This document shows, piece by piece, positions 51,536-60,298 of a DNA stretch of 64,000 nt (position 1 is its first letter; every line of letters begins with the position of its first letter). This DNA is from an uncultured Clostridia bacterium (GTDB lineage: Bacteria; Bacillota; Clostridia; Oscillospirales; Acutalibacteraceae). Where the stretch lies: contig CANRPD010000002.1 of NCBI GenBank assembly GCA_947632385.1, positions 30,803 through 94,802 of the forward strand, in the 5' to 3' direction. The translations under genes were made by a program, and so were the position numbers. The notes beneath the pieces are model-generated. The model did no database searches, had not been told where the DNA came from, and worked only from the letters and a program-made list of their open reading frames with translations.

Positions 51536-52060
51536 TTGCGGATCTTAGGCATCGACCCGGGCTATGCCATCGTGGGATACGGCTTGGTAGACTGTGCCTC
51601 CGGGATGTACCGACCGGTGGCCTATGGGTCCATCACCACTCAGGCAGGGGCGGATTTCGGCATCCGGTTGGAGACCATCTATCGGGAGCTCCGTACGCTG
51701 CTGGAGCAGTACCGGCCCCAGGCCGCCGCGGTGGAAAAGCTCTATTTCTCCAACAACAAGACCACCGGCATCGGCGTGGCGGAGGCCAGAGGAGTGATCC
51801 TGCTGGCGCTGGCGCAGTTCCAGGTGCCGCTGTATGAGTATACCCCCATGCAGGTCAAGCAGGCGGTGACCGGGTATGGCAAGGCCCTGAAGCCCCAGGT
51901 CCAGGAGATGACCCGGCGGCTGCTGCGGCTCTCTGCGGTCCCCAAACCGGATGACACGGCGGATGCCCTGGCCCTGGCCGTGTGCCACGGGCAGGCGGCG
52001 GGTTCTCAGCTGCGCCGGCAGCTGCTGGAGCGTGCCCGGGATCCCGGGCGGGTCATATGA
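51536..52060 (+). CDS. ruvC: Holliday junction resolvase RuvC
   Basis: Encodes 174 residues from a TTG start with AAGGGGGAG upstream; this start gives the family N-terminus RILGIDPGYAIVGYG with the first catalytic Asp. AVEKLYFSNNKTTGIGVAEARG has the second acidic residue, and PKPDDTADALALAVCHG the C-terminal acidic pair. It cleaves four-way DNA junctions symmetrically. It overlaps the next gene by 4 bases and leads a ruvC-GNAT-ruvA-ruvB operon. Confidence 0.95.
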   Translation: MRILGIDPGYAIVGYGLVDCASGMYRPVAYGSITTQAGADFGIRLETIYRELRTLLEQYRPQAAAVEKLYFSNNKTTGIGVAEARGVILLALAQFQVPLYEYTPMQVKQAVTGYGKALKPQVQEMTRRLLRLSAVPKPDDTADALALAVCHGQAAGSQLRRQLLERARDPGRVI

Positions 52061-52506
52061 GCGGGCTGGCGTTCGGCACCTGCGAAGCCCGGGACCGGCA
52101 AGTGCTGCTGGACCTATGCATGGACCTGGTGCGGACGTATGAAGATCCAGCCCGTATCTCCCTGCAGCGGGTGCAGGCCTGGGAGCAGCGCAAGCTGGAG
52201 GAGCACCTGGACCGGTACACCCGCCTGGAATTGGACGGTGTGCCGGTGGGGTACTTTTCCCTGGAAGATCAGGGAGACCGGCTGGAGCTGGACGACTTTT
52301 ACGTTCTCCCGGCCTTCCGGGGGCAGGGCCTCGGCAGCCAGGCGCTGCGCCGGATTTTGCAGGCTGCGGAGAAGCCCGTTTTCCTGTATGTATTCAACGC
52401 CAATACCGGTGCGGTCCGGCTGTACCGGCGCTTTGGTTTTCACGTTGCGGAGACCGTCGATACCCGGAGCACCCTGCAGTGGGAGCCCGGGGCAAAATCC
52501 ATCTGA
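52057..52506 (+). CDS. GNAT family N-acetyltransferase inserted in the ruv operon
   Basis: Encodes 149 residues. The acetyl-CoA loop is PAFRGQGLGSQALRRIL, preceded by a beta4 strand LELDDFYVL, with a terminal NANTGAVRLYRRFGFHVAE. These are the GNAT motif A and B regions. It overlaps ruvC by 4 bases and lies 16 bases before ruvA, so it is clearly part of the operon. A link to recombination is not established, and acetylation of a protein or small molecule is equally possible. Confidence 0.85.
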   Translation: MSGLAFGTCEARDRQVLLDLCMDLVRTYEDPARISLQRVQAWEQRKLEEHLDRYTRLELDGVPVGYFSLEDQGDRLELDDFYVLPAFRGQGLGSQALRRILQAAEKPVFLYVFNANTGAVRLYRRFGFHVAETVDTRSTLQWEPGAKSI

Positions 52507-52522
52507 AAAGCGAGGAGAGCGC

Positions 52523-53131
52523 ATGTTTTACAGTTTGTCCGGGAAGCTGGCCCACACGGAGCCCGGCGCGGCCATGGTGGATGTGGGCGGCGTCACGTTC
52601 AAGTGTCTGACCTCCATGGGGACGCTGCGGGCGCTGCCGCCGCTGGGCGAACGGGTGACGCTGTACACCCATCTGAACGTCCGGGAGGACGCGCTGGATC
52701 TGTTCGGGTTTGCCAGTCAGTCGGAGCTCAACTGCTTCAAGCTCCTGACGGCCATCAGCGGTGTGGGACCCAAGGTGGGCCTGGCCATCCTCTCGGAGAT
52801 GAGCCCGGAGACGGTAGCGCTGGCCGCCGCTGCCGGAGACGCCAAGCGCTTTACCCGGGCCAGCGGCGTGGGTGCTAAGCTGGCTCAGCGCATCGTATTG
52901 GAGCTCAAGGACAAGGTCAAAAGTCTGTCTGCGGCGGGCTTCGATTGGGAAGGTCCGGAGCCCGGGGGGGTGTCGGCTTCCGGCAATGCCGCTCAGGCGG
53001 TGGAGGCCCTGACGACGCTGGGCTATTCTCCCTCAGACGCTGCGGCGGTGGTGGGCCGGCTGGATTCCGCCCTGCCCACCGAGGAGCTGATCCGGGAGGC
53101 ACTGAAGATCTTCGGGACCGGCATGAAATAA
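52523..53131 (+). CDS. ruvA: Holliday junction branch migration protein RuvA
   Basis: Encodes 202 residues. Domain I is an OB fold (MFYSLSGKLAHTEPGAAMVD). Domain II has two helix-hairpin-helix motifs (LLTAISGVGPKVGLAIL and FTRASGVGAKLAQRIVLELK). Domain III is at the C-terminus (AQAVEALTTLGYSPSDAAAVV), which contacts RuvB. It binds the junction and directs RuvB. CGAGGAGAGC precedes the ATG. Confidence 0.96.
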   Translation: MFYSLSGKLAHTEPGAAMVDVGGVTFKCLTSMGTLRALPPLGERVTLYTHLNVREDALDLFGFASQSELNCFKLLTAISGVGPKVGLAILSEMSPETVALAAAAGDAKRFTRASGVGAKLAQRIVLELKDKVKSLSAAGFDWEGPEPGGVSASGNAAQAVEALTTLGYSPSDAAAVVGRLDSALPTEELIREALKIFGTGMK

Positions 53132-53155
53132 TCGCAGGAGAAGGAGGCGCCTCAC

Positions 53156-54256
53156 ATGAAAAACGAAATGGGCGGCTACGGCCGGGATTGGGACCGGGCA
53201 GACGATCTGGACCTGGAGAACCGGCTCACCGACACGGGCTATATCCCCGGGGACGGCGAATCGGACAACCCCCTGCGGCCCAGGACCTTCAGCGAATACA
53301 TCGGCCAGGACAAGGTCAAGGAGAACCTGCAGGTGTTCATCGAGGCGGCCAAGAGCCGCAAGGAGACGCTGGACCATGTCCTGCTGTACGGCCCGCCCGG
53401 CTTGGGCAAGACCACTCTGGCGGGCATCGTTGCCAACGAGCTGGGGGTGAATCTGCGCATCACCAGCGGTCCGGCCATTGAAAAGCCCGGCGATCTGGCC
53501 GCGCTGCTCACCAATCTGGCCCCCGGGGACGTGCTGTTCATCGACGAGGTCCACCGCCTGCCCCGGACGGTGGAGGAGATCCTCTATCCGGCCATGGAAG
53601 ACTTTGCCCTGGACATCGTCACCGGAAAAGGCCAAATGGCGGCGTCCTATCACTTGCCCCTGCCCAAATTCACGCTGGTGGGGGCCACGACCCGGGCTGG
53701 GCAGCTTTCCGCGCCGCTGCGGGACCGCTTTGGGGTGGTGCTGCGGCTGGAGCTGTACAGCCCGGAGGAACTGGGAAAGATCGTCCTGCGCAGCGCAGGC
53801 ATCCTGCATGCGGAGATCGACGCCGACGCGGCCCTGGAGATCGCTTCCCGTTCTCGGGGCACGCCCCGCATCGCCAACCGCCTGCTCAAGCGGGTGCGGG
53901 ATTTCGCGGAGGTCATGAGCGGCGGGGTCATCACCCTGAATACCGCCCGGATCGCCCTGGACCGGCTGGAGATCGACGAGCTGGGTCTGGATGCCAGCGA
54001 CCGGAACATGCTCACCGCCATCATCCGGCACTACGGCGGCGGGCCGGTGGGACTGGACACATTGGCGGCTGCCATCGGGGAAGAGAGCGTCACCATCGAG
54101 GACGTCAATGAGCCGTACCTCATGCAGATCGGCTTCCTGGCCCGGACGCCCCGCGGCCGGGTAGCCACCGCTTCGGCGTATCTGCACCTGGGGCTGCCGC
54201 TGCCTGCCCGAATGCAGGAGGATGAACAGCTGCGGATGGAGCCCACCGAGGGATAG
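53156..54256 (+). CDS. ruvB: Holliday junction branch migration ATPase RuvB
   Basis: Encodes 366 residues, somewhat longer than the usual 330-340 because of an acidic N-terminal stretch of about 35 residues before [20 protein letters not shown]. Walker A is [16 protein letters not shown], Walker B is [11 protein letters not shown], then the sensor [18 protein letters not shown] and a C-terminal winged helix ([18 protein letters not shown]). It drives branch migration with RuvA. GAGAAGGAGGC precedes the ATG. Confidence 0.97.
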   Translation: MKNEMGGYGRDWDRADDLDLENRLTDTGYIPGDGESDNPLRPRTFSEYIGQDKVKENLQVFIEAAKSRKETLDHVLLYGPPGLGKTTLAGIVANELGVNLRITSGPAIEKPGDLAALLTNLAPGDVLFIDEVHRLPRTVEEILYPAMEDFALDIVTGKGQMAASYHLPLPKFTLVGATTRAGQLSAPLRDRFGVVLRLELYSPEELGKIVLRSAGILHAEIDADAALEIASRSRGTPRIANRLLKRVRDFAEVMSGGVITLNTARIALDRLEIDELGLDASDRNMLTAIIRHYGGGPVGLDTLAAAIGEESVTIEDVNEPYLMQIGFLARTPRGRVATASAYLHLGLPLPARMQEDEQLRMEPTEG

Positions 54257-54309
54257 GACCCCCGGGCAGCGGCATATGATTTTTCAAATTCAGAACGAGG
54301 TGTTTTTTC

Positions 54310-55662
54310 ATGGGAAGATTATTCGGGACCGACGGGATCAGAGGCATCGCCAACCAGGACCTGACCTGCGAGCTGGCCACTCAGCTGGGCCGGGCCGCAG
54401 CCTGTGTGCTGACCAATAAATCCAACCGCCACCCCAAGGTGCTCATCGGCAAGGACACGCGGCTCTCTTCTGACATGCTGGAGACCGCCATGGCCTCCGG
54501 CCTATGCAGCGTGGGTGCCAGTGTGGTGACCCTGGGCGTGGTGCCCACCCCCGCGGTGGCATATCTGGTGGAGAAATACAAGGCGGACGCCGGGATCATG
54601 ATCTCCGCCTCCCACAACTCCTTTGAGTACAACGGCATCAAGATCTTTTCGGGAGACGGCTTCAAGCTGCCCGATGACCTGGAGGAGCGCATCGAAGACA
54701 TCATTTTGGGCAAGTCGGACATTTCCGGCGAGTACCCGGATGCGGCGGGGATCGGCACGGTCACCCGGGCAGAGAACGCCACTCGGGATTATATCGACCA
54801 CGTGAAGTCCACCGTGCACTTTTCTCTGGACGGCATGAAGATCGCCATCGACACCGCCAACGGGTCCGCCAGCACCACTGCCGAGACGCTGTTCACCGAG
54901 CTGGGCGCCCAGGTGACCATGCTCAATGACCAGCCGGACGGCGTCAACGTGAACCGGGACTGCGGCTCCACCCACATGGAGGGGCTGATCGAATACGTCA
55001 AGACCCACCCCGTGGACGCGGGCGTGGCCTTTGACGGCGACGCCGACCGCTGCCTCATGGTGGATGAGCTGGGCAATTTCGTGGACGGCGACTTCATCAT
55101 GGCCATCTGCGCCCTGGACATGAAGAGCCGGGGCAAGCTCAACCACAATACCGTGGTGGGCACCATCATGACCAATATGGGCTTCCAGCGCTTCTGTGAG
55201 GACAACGGGATCCATTTCGAGGCCACCAAGGTGGGCGACCGTTATGTGCTGGAGGAAATGCTCCTCAGGGGCTTCTCCTTCGGCGGGGAGCAGAGCGGCC
55301 ACGTGATCTTCCGGGATTTTGCCACCACCGGCGACGGCCAAATGACCGCCTGCCAGCTGCTCAGCCTGCTCCGCCGCCGGGAGGCGAAGCTCTCCTCCAT
55401 GGCCACGCTGATGCAGCGCTTCCCCCAGACCATCGTCAATATCCAAGTCTCTCCCGAGGGCAAGCTGGCCTTCTATACCGAGCCCAAGGTGCGTTCTGCC
55501 ATCGACGAGGCCGCCGAGATCCTGGGCCGGGACGGCCGGATCATCGTGCGTCCTTCCGGTACCGAGCCGCTGCTGCGGGTCATGGTGGAGGGCAAAGATG
55601 AGGAACTGATCCGTCAGCTGGCGGAAAAGGTCGCCAAGACGGTCCGAGAGGAACTGGTGTAA
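54310..55662 (+). CDS. glmM: Phosphoglucosamine mutase
   Basis: Encodes 450 residues. RLFGTDGIRGIAN opens the family pattern. The phosphoserine loop is ISASHNSFEYNGIK, the metal loop AFDGDADR, the sugar-binding loop GEQSGH, and the phosphate-binding loop RPSGTEPLLRVMVEG. It converts glucosamine 6-phosphate to glucosamine 1-phosphate for UDP-GlcNAc and peptidoglycan synthesis. ACGAGGTG is a modest ribosome binding site. The rRNA-type methyltransferase follows three bases after the stop. Confidence 0.97.
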   Translation: MGRLFGTDGIRGIANQDLTCELATQLGRAAACVLTNKSNRHPKVLIGKDTRLSSDMLETAMASGLCSVGASVVTLGVVPTPAVAYLVEKYKADAGIMISASHNSFEYNGIKIFSGDGFKLPDDLEERIEDIILGKSDISGEYPDAAGIGTVTRAENATRDYIDHVKSTVHFSLDGMKIAIDTANGSASTTAETLFTELGAQVTMLNDQPDGVNVNRDCGSTHMEGLIEYVKTHPVDAGVAFDGDADRCLMVDELGNFVDGDFIMAICALDMKSRGKLNHNTVVGTIMTNMGFQRFCEDNGIHFEATKVGDRYVLEEMLLRGFSFGGEQSGHVIFRDFATTGDGQMTACQLLSLLRRREAKLSSMATLMQRFPQTIVNIQVSPEGKLAFYTEPKVRSAIDEAAEILGRDGRIIVRPSGTEPLLRVMVEGKDEELIRQLAEKVAKTVREELV

Positions 55663-55665
55663 GTC

Positions 55666-56526
55666 ATGCGGACCGCACAGTGGCAGTCCTATGAGCTGCT
55701 GGATACCTCCGGCGGCGAGCGGTTGGAACGCTGGGGCGATGTGCTCCTGATTCGCCCGGATCCCCAGGTCCTTTGGCAGTCTCCCCGACAGGATCCCCGG
55801 TGGGAGGCCGCCCACGCCCACTACCACCGCTCCAAGACCGGTGGCGGCAGCTGGGAGGCCTTTCGGGAGGTGCCCCGCCTGTGGACCGTAGACTGGGAGG
55901 GCCTCACCTTCCAGGTGGGGGCCATGGGCTTTAAGCATACGGGACTGTTCCCGGAACAGGCGGTGAACTGGAAATGGATGGAGGAGAAGATCGCTGCGGC
56001 GGGCCGCCCGGTGAAGATCCTCAATCTCTTCGGCTACACCGGCGGAGCCACGCTGGCCTGCCTGCGGGCCGGGGCCTCCGTCACCCATGTGGACGCCGCC
56101 AAGGGCATGGTCCAGTGGGCCCGGGACAACGCCCGGCTCTCCGGCCTGGAGGATCGGTCCGTGCGCTGGCTGGTGGACGACGCCGTGAAATTCGTCAAAC
56201 GGGAGCGGCGCCGGGGCAGCCGCTACGATGGGATCCTGATGGACCCGCCCTCCTACGGACGGGGCCCCGGGGGCGAGATCTGGCGGCTGGAGGAAGACCT
56301 CCACGGGCTGGTGGCGGACTGTGTGCCCCTGCTTTCCGATGACCCCCTGTTTTTCCTGCTGAACACCTACAACATGGGCCCGTCGCCGGCCAGCGTGGCG
56401 TATCTGCTGGGGCTGGCCCTGCAACAAGACCGGGGCGGTCGGGTCTGGTGCGACGAGATCGGCCTGCCGGTGACCGCGTCGGGCCTGGTGCTGCCCTGCG
56501 GCGGCACCGCCATTTGGGAACGATGA
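55666..56526 (+). CDS. SAM-dependent methyltransferase of the RlmI/RlmK (class I rRNA) type
   Basis: Encodes 286 residues. The Rossmann core starts LNLFGYTGGATLACLRAGA (motif I), with VTHVDAAKGMVQWARDNARL (motif II) and DPPSYGRGPGGEIWRLEEDL (motif IV). This matches the catalytic half of RlmI/RlmK-like 23S rRNA methyltransferases, but without an N-terminal PUA domain. The start lies almost on the glmM stop, so translation is coupled. The exact RNA target is not deducible. Confidence 0.85.
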   Translation: MRTAQWQSYELLDTSGGERLERWGDVLLIRPDPQVLWQSPRQDPRWEAAHAHYHRSKTGGGSWEAFREVPRLWTVDWEGLTFQVGAMGFKHTGLFPEQAVNWKWMEEKIAAAGRPVKILNLFGYTGGATLACLRAGASVTHVDAAKGMVQWARDNARLSGLEDRSVRWLVDDAVKFVKRERRRGSRYDGILMDPPSYGRGPGGEIWRLEEDLHGLVADCVPLLSDDPLFFLLNTYNMGPSPASVAYLLGLALQQDRGGRVWCDEIGLPVTASGLVLPCGGTAIWER

Positions 56527-56545
56527 TCCTTCGGGAGGGATGGGT

Positions 56546-56947
56546 ATGCTGCATCAGTTTCGCAAAAGAGATCTGCCGGTTTTGGCCGTCGCCCTGGCGA
56601 TCGCCCTGCTGGTGGAGGGCTGGCTGCGCCCGGAGAACGGCAAAAGCCTGCTGTGGATCGCCGGATTTGCGGTGATCCTGTGTATCGGCGGAGTGCTGTG
56701 GGAAAACCGGCAGGCCAAAAAGCACCCCCTGCGGGAGCCGGAATCCCCGTGGGTGTTCCTGGTGTTGGCGGCAGTCATGGCGGTTTTGACGGGGCTGTGC
56801 TTCGGCCCGCTGGGCGCCTCCTACTGGCCGTTGTATGCCGCCCTGTGTCTCGTGAGCCTCTATATGGCCTTCACCCGGTTTGTCTGGGAGCGCAGATCCG
56901 CCAAAGAGATCGCCCAGCGTCTGCAAAACGAATCCAAGGAGCGCTAA
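56546..56947 (+). CDS. Small membrane protein of unknown function
   Basis: Encodes 133 residues with three or four hydrophobic segments (about 11-27, 33-50, 68-85 and 90-108) and charged ends. I do not recognise a family. The ATG at 56546 was chosen because GGGAGGG lies 6 bases before it; the ATG at 56540 overlaps that site. It lies 19 bases after the methyltransferase and 6 bases before ecfA1, so it is in the same transcript as the ECF transporter genes. It could be an accessory membrane protein, but that is only positional. Confidence 0.7.
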   Translation: MLHQFRKRDLPVLAVALAIALLVEGWLRPENGKSLLWIAGFAVILCIGGVLWENRQAKKHPLREPESPWVFLVLAAVMAVLTGLCFGPLGASYWPLYAALCLVSLYMAFTRFVWERRSAKEIAQRLQNESKER

Positions 56948-56953
56948 TTTCCT

Positions 56954-57808
56954 ATGTCCTTTATCGAGCTGAAAAACGTACATTATTCCTATGACCCCGC
57001 CGCGGTGGACCCCGTGGAAGCCCTGCGGGGGCTGGATCTCCGCATCGAGGCCGGGGAATTTGTGGCGCTGCTGGGCCACAACGGCTGCGGCAAATCCACG
57101 GTGGCCAAGCTCCTCAACGGCATGCTGGTGCCCACCTCCGGCCAGGTCCTGGTGGATGGCCTGGATACCGCGCTGGAGAGCAACCAGCTGGATGTCCGCC
57201 GCCGGGTGGGCCTGGTCCTGCAAAACCCGGACAACCAGCTGGTGGCCGGCGTGGTGGAGGAAGACGTGGCCTTTGGGCCGGAGAACCTGGGCGTCCCCCC
57301 GGAGGAGATCCGCCGCCGGGTGGATGAGGCCCTGCACGCCGTGAACATGTACGAGTACCGGGCCAGCGCTCCCCACAAGCTGTCCGGCGGGCAGAAGCAG
57401 CGGGTGGCCATCGCCGGGGTGCTGGCCATGCAGACCGGCTGCATCGTGCTGGACGAACCCACGGCCATGCTGGATCCACGGGGCCGGGAGGAGGTCATGG
57501 AGACCATCCTGCGGCTCAACCGGGAAAAGGGCGTCACCATCGTGCTCATCACCCACTACATGGACGAGGCGGTGCGGGCCGGGCGCGTGGTGGTCATGGA
57601 CGAAGGCGCCCTTCTCACCGACGGCACGCCCCGCACGGTGTTCAGCGATGTGGAACACCTCAAGCGCCACGACTTAGACGTTCCCCAGGCCACCGAGCTG
57701 GTGTACCGGCTGGTGGCGGCGGGGGTGCCTCTGGGGGGCATGCCCCTGAACGCCCAGGAGTGTGTGGCGCTGTTTGAAGCATATTTCCGGGAACATCCCC
57801 GGACGTGA
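56954..57808 (+). CDS. ecfA1: ECF transporter ATP-binding protein EcfA1
   Basis: Encodes 284 residues. Walker A is [16 protein letters not shown], the Q-loop [20 protein letters not shown] has the ECF-type QNPDNQ, the signature is [13 protein letters not shown], and Walker B is [13 protein letters not shown]. With EcfA2 and EcfT it forms the energising module of energy-coupling-factor vitamin and metal importers. Gene order ecfA1-ecfA2-ecfT-truA matches the conserved Firmicute cluster, but the ribosomal-protein genes normally around it are absent. Confidence 0.95.
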   Translation: MSFIELKNVHYSYDPAAVDPVEALRGLDLRIEAGEFVALLGHNGCGKSTVAKLLNGMLVPTSGQVLVDGLDTALESNQLDVRRRVGLVLQNPDNQLVAGVVEEDVAFGPENLGVPPEEIRRRVDEALHAVNMYEYRASAPHKLSGGQKQRVAIAGVLAMQTGCIVLDEPTAMLDPRGREEVMETILRLNREKGVTIVLITHYMDEAVRAGRVVVMDEGALLTDGTPRTVFSDVEHLKRHDLDVPQATELVYRLVAAGVPLGGMPLNAQECVALFEAYFREHPRT

Positions 57809-57824
57809 AGGAAGGGAACCGACT

Positions 57825-58703
57825 TTGGCGATCATCGAGACCCGCGGACTGGGCTTTACATACGGCGTGGGCACGCCCTTTGAGAAAAAGGGGGTGGACC
57901 AGGTCTCCATCTCCGTGGAGGAGGGGGAGTTTCTGGGGCTGATCGGCCACACCGGCAGCGGCAAATCCACCCTGGTGCAGCTGCTCAATGGACTGCTCAA
58001 GCCCACGGAGGGCGAGATCCTGCTCTCCGGCAAGAACATCTGGGCCGAGCCTAAAAAGATCCGGGACGTGCGTTTTCGGGTGGGCATGGTGTTCCAGTAT
58101 CCGGAATACCAGCTGTTCGAGGAAACCGTCCTCAAGGACATCATGTTCGGCCCGAAGAATATGGGCCTTTCCGAGGCGGAGGCCAAGGAGTGCGCCTACC
58201 AGGCCGCCCACTTCACCGGCCTGCGGGAGGACCTGCTGGAAAAATCCCCCTTTGAGCTCTCCGGCGGCGAAAAGCGCCGGGCGGCCATCGCCGGGGTCAT
58301 CGCCATGGACCCCGATGTGCTGATTCTGGACGAACCCACTGCCGGGCTGGATCCCCGGGGCCGGGACGTGCTCCTGTCCCAGATCACCCAGTACCACAAG
58401 ACCCGGGGCAACACCGTGCTGCTGGTCTCCCACAGCATGGAGGACATCGGCCGCACCGCAGACCGCCTGCTGGTGATGGACCACGGCAAAGCCCGTCTGC
58501 TGGCCCCCACCCGAGAGGTCTTCTCCCAGGGGGCAGCCCTGGGAGACATGGGCCTGCGGGTGCCGCAGATCACCCAGATCATGCAGGAGCTGGCCCGACT
58601 GGGCCTGCCCGCCGATCCCGCCACCCTGACGGTGGAGGAGGCCCTGCGGCAGCTCATTCCGATATTCCTGGGAAAGGAGGAGACCTCATGCTCTCGGACG
58701 TGA
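57825..58703 (+). CDS. ecfA2: ECF transporter ATP-binding protein EcfA2
   Basis: Encodes 292 residues from a TTG start with AAGGAAGGG upstream, which gives the family N-terminus AIIETRGLGFTYGVGTPFEK. Walker A is GHTGSGKSTLVQLLNG, the Q-loop is FQYPEYQLFEETVLKDIMFG, the signature is LSGGEKRRAAIAG, and Walker B is VLILDEPTAGLDP. The YPEYQLF motif is typical of EcfA2. It overlaps ecfT by 16 bases. Confidence 0.95.
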   Translation: MAIIETRGLGFTYGVGTPFEKKGVDQVSISVEEGEFLGLIGHTGSGKSTLVQLLNGLLKPTEGEILLSGKNIWAEPKKIRDVRFRVGMVFQYPEYQLFEETVLKDIMFGPKNMGLSEAEAKECAYQAAHFTGLREDLLEKSPFELSGGEKRRAAIAGVIAMDPDVLILDEPTAGLDPRGRDVLLSQITQYHKTRGNTVLLVSHSMEDIGRTADRLLVMDHGKARLLAPTREVFSQGAALGDMGLRVPQITQIMQELARLGLPADPATLTVEEALRQLIPIFLGKEETSCSRT

Positions 58704-59500
58704 CCCTGGGCCAGTATTTTCCGGCCCCATCGTTCATGCACGCCGCCGATCCCCGGCTCAAGCTGGTCCTCACCGTGTTTGCCATCGTGCTGCTGTTCTC
58801 TGCCGGGAATTTCGCCGCTCTGGCGGTGGCGGTGGCCTTCGTCGCCGGGGGGATCCTCCTCTCCAAGATCCCCTTCAAGCTGTACCTCAAGGCCCTCAAG
58901 CCCATCGTGATCCTCATCGTGTTCACCTCTGTGCTGAATATTTTCTACGGCCCGGGAGAGCCTCTGGTGCGCTTCGGCATTTTCCGCATCACCCGGGCGG
59001 GCCTGCTCAACAGCGTGTTCGTGGCGGTGCGCATCGTCCTGCTGATCCTGGCCAGCTCCGTGCTGACCTTCACCACCTCGCCCACCCAGCTCACCGACGC
59101 CATCGAGCGTCTCCTGAAGCCCCTGGCGAAGCTGCACGTTCCGGTGCATGAATTCGCCATGATGATGACCATCGCCCTTCGGTTCGTGCCCACCCTGCTG
59201 GAGGAGACGGACAAGATCATGTCCGCCCAAAAGGCCCGGGGCGCCGACATGGAGAGCGGCGGCATCGTGCAGAGGGTGCGGGCCCTGACGCCCATCCTCA
59301 TCCCCCTGTTCGTGTCGGCCTTTCGCCGGGCCTTCGATCTGGCCACCGCCATGGAGAGCCGCTGCTACCACGGCGGCGACGGCCGCACCAAGATGAAGGT
59401 CCTCCACTTTGGCGGGGGAGACTGGCTGCTCACCGGGGCGGCGGTCACCGTGCTGGCGGTGTTCATCGCCCTGAATCTGCTGGTGCCCGGCACCCTCTAG
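58688..59500 (+). CDS. ecfT: ECF transporter transmembrane protein EcfT
   Basis: Encodes 270 residues with about five membrane segments. The two coupling-helix motifs that touch the ATPases are present: KARGADMESG (Ala-Arg-Gly) and AMESRCYHGGDGRTKM. It links the ATPases to exchangeable S components, none of which is encoded here, so this is the shared group II module. AAAGGAGGAGA inside the end of ecfA2 serves as the ribosome binding site. Confidence 0.94.
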   Translation: MLSDVTLGQYFPAPSFMHAADPRLKLVLTVFAIVLLFSAGNFAALAVAVAFVAGGILLSKIPFKLYLKALKPIVILIVFTSVLNIFYGPGEPLVRFGIFRITRAGLLNSVFVAVRIVLLILASSVLTFTTSPTQLTDAIERLLKPLAKLHVPVHEFAMMMTIALRFVPTLLEETDKIMSAQKARGADMESGGIVQRVRALTPILIPLFVSAFRRAFDLATAMESRCYHGGDGRTKMKVLHFGGGDWLLTGAAVTVLAVFIALNLLVPGTL

Positions 59501-59518
59501 GGGAGGAGTTGAACCGCC

Positions 59519-60262
59519 ATGCGCAACCTGCTGCTCACCCTCTCCTACGACGGCTCCGCCTATCACGGTTGGCAGGTGCAGGAGAACGCCCGCACCGTCC
59601 AGGAGGTCTTTCAACAGGCCTTGTTTGCCGCCACCGGCCGCAGGGAGGACCTGAAGGCCTGTTCCCGCACGGACACCGGCGTGCACGCCCGGTCTTTCTG
59701 CGTGAGCCTCCTCACCGAGAGCCCCTTTCCCCCGGAGCGCCTCACCGCCGCCCTCAACCACTATCTGCCCCCGGACATCGCCGTGAAGAGCTGCCGGGAG
59801 GTCCCCCTCTCCTTCCATGCCCGGTATTCCTGCCGGGGCAAGGAGTATGTCTACCGCATCTGGAACCATCCGGTGCGGGACCCGTTCCTGGTGGGCCGTG
59901 CCCTGCACTACTGGTATCCCATCGACGCGGCCCTGCTGGACCGGGCGGCCGGCTTTTTTGTCGGGACCCACGACTTCACCTCCTTCTGCACGCTGGACCG
60001 CCGGGACCCCGGCGACCTGACCCGCACCGTCACCCATGCCCGGGTGGCCCGGCAGGGGGATCTGGTGGAATTCACCGTGGCGGCGGACGGCTTTCTCTAC
60101 AACATGGTGCGCATCATGGTGGGAACGCTGCTGCGGGTCCAGCAGGGCAAGCTGACCCCCCAGGACATCCCCGGGATCCTGGCGGCCCGGGACCGCGCCC
60201 GGGCGGGCCCCACGGCGCCCGCCTGCGGGCTGTATCTCAACCAAGTTTTTTACGATCTGTGA
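59519..60262 (+). CDS. truA: tRNA pseudouridine synthase A (positions 38-40)
   Basis: Encodes 247 residues. LTLSYDGSAYHGWQVQ and the catalytic-aspartate motif CSRTDTGVHARSFCV are diagnostic. FTVAADGFLYNMVRIMVGTLL is the conserved C-terminal block. It modifies uridines in the anticodon stem-loop. GGGGAGGAG precedes the ATG. In most Firmicutes rplM-rpsI follow truA; here a DUF5711 gene follows instead. Confidence 0.96.
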   Translation: MRNLLLTLSYDGSAYHGWQVQENARTVQEVFQQALFAATGRREDLKACSRTDTGVHARSFCVSLLTESPFPPERLTAALNHYLPPDIAVKSCREVPLSFHARYSCRGKEYVYRIWNHPVRDPFLVGRALHYWYPIDAALLDRAAGFFVGTHDFTSFCTLDRRDPGDLTRTVTHARVARQGDLVEFTVAADGFLYNMVRIMVGTLLRVQQGKLTPQDIPGILAARDRARAGPTAPACGLYLNQVFYDL

Positions 60263-60298
60263 CCGCCTGGGCGGTCCGGTGGGAAGGGAAGTGGACCC

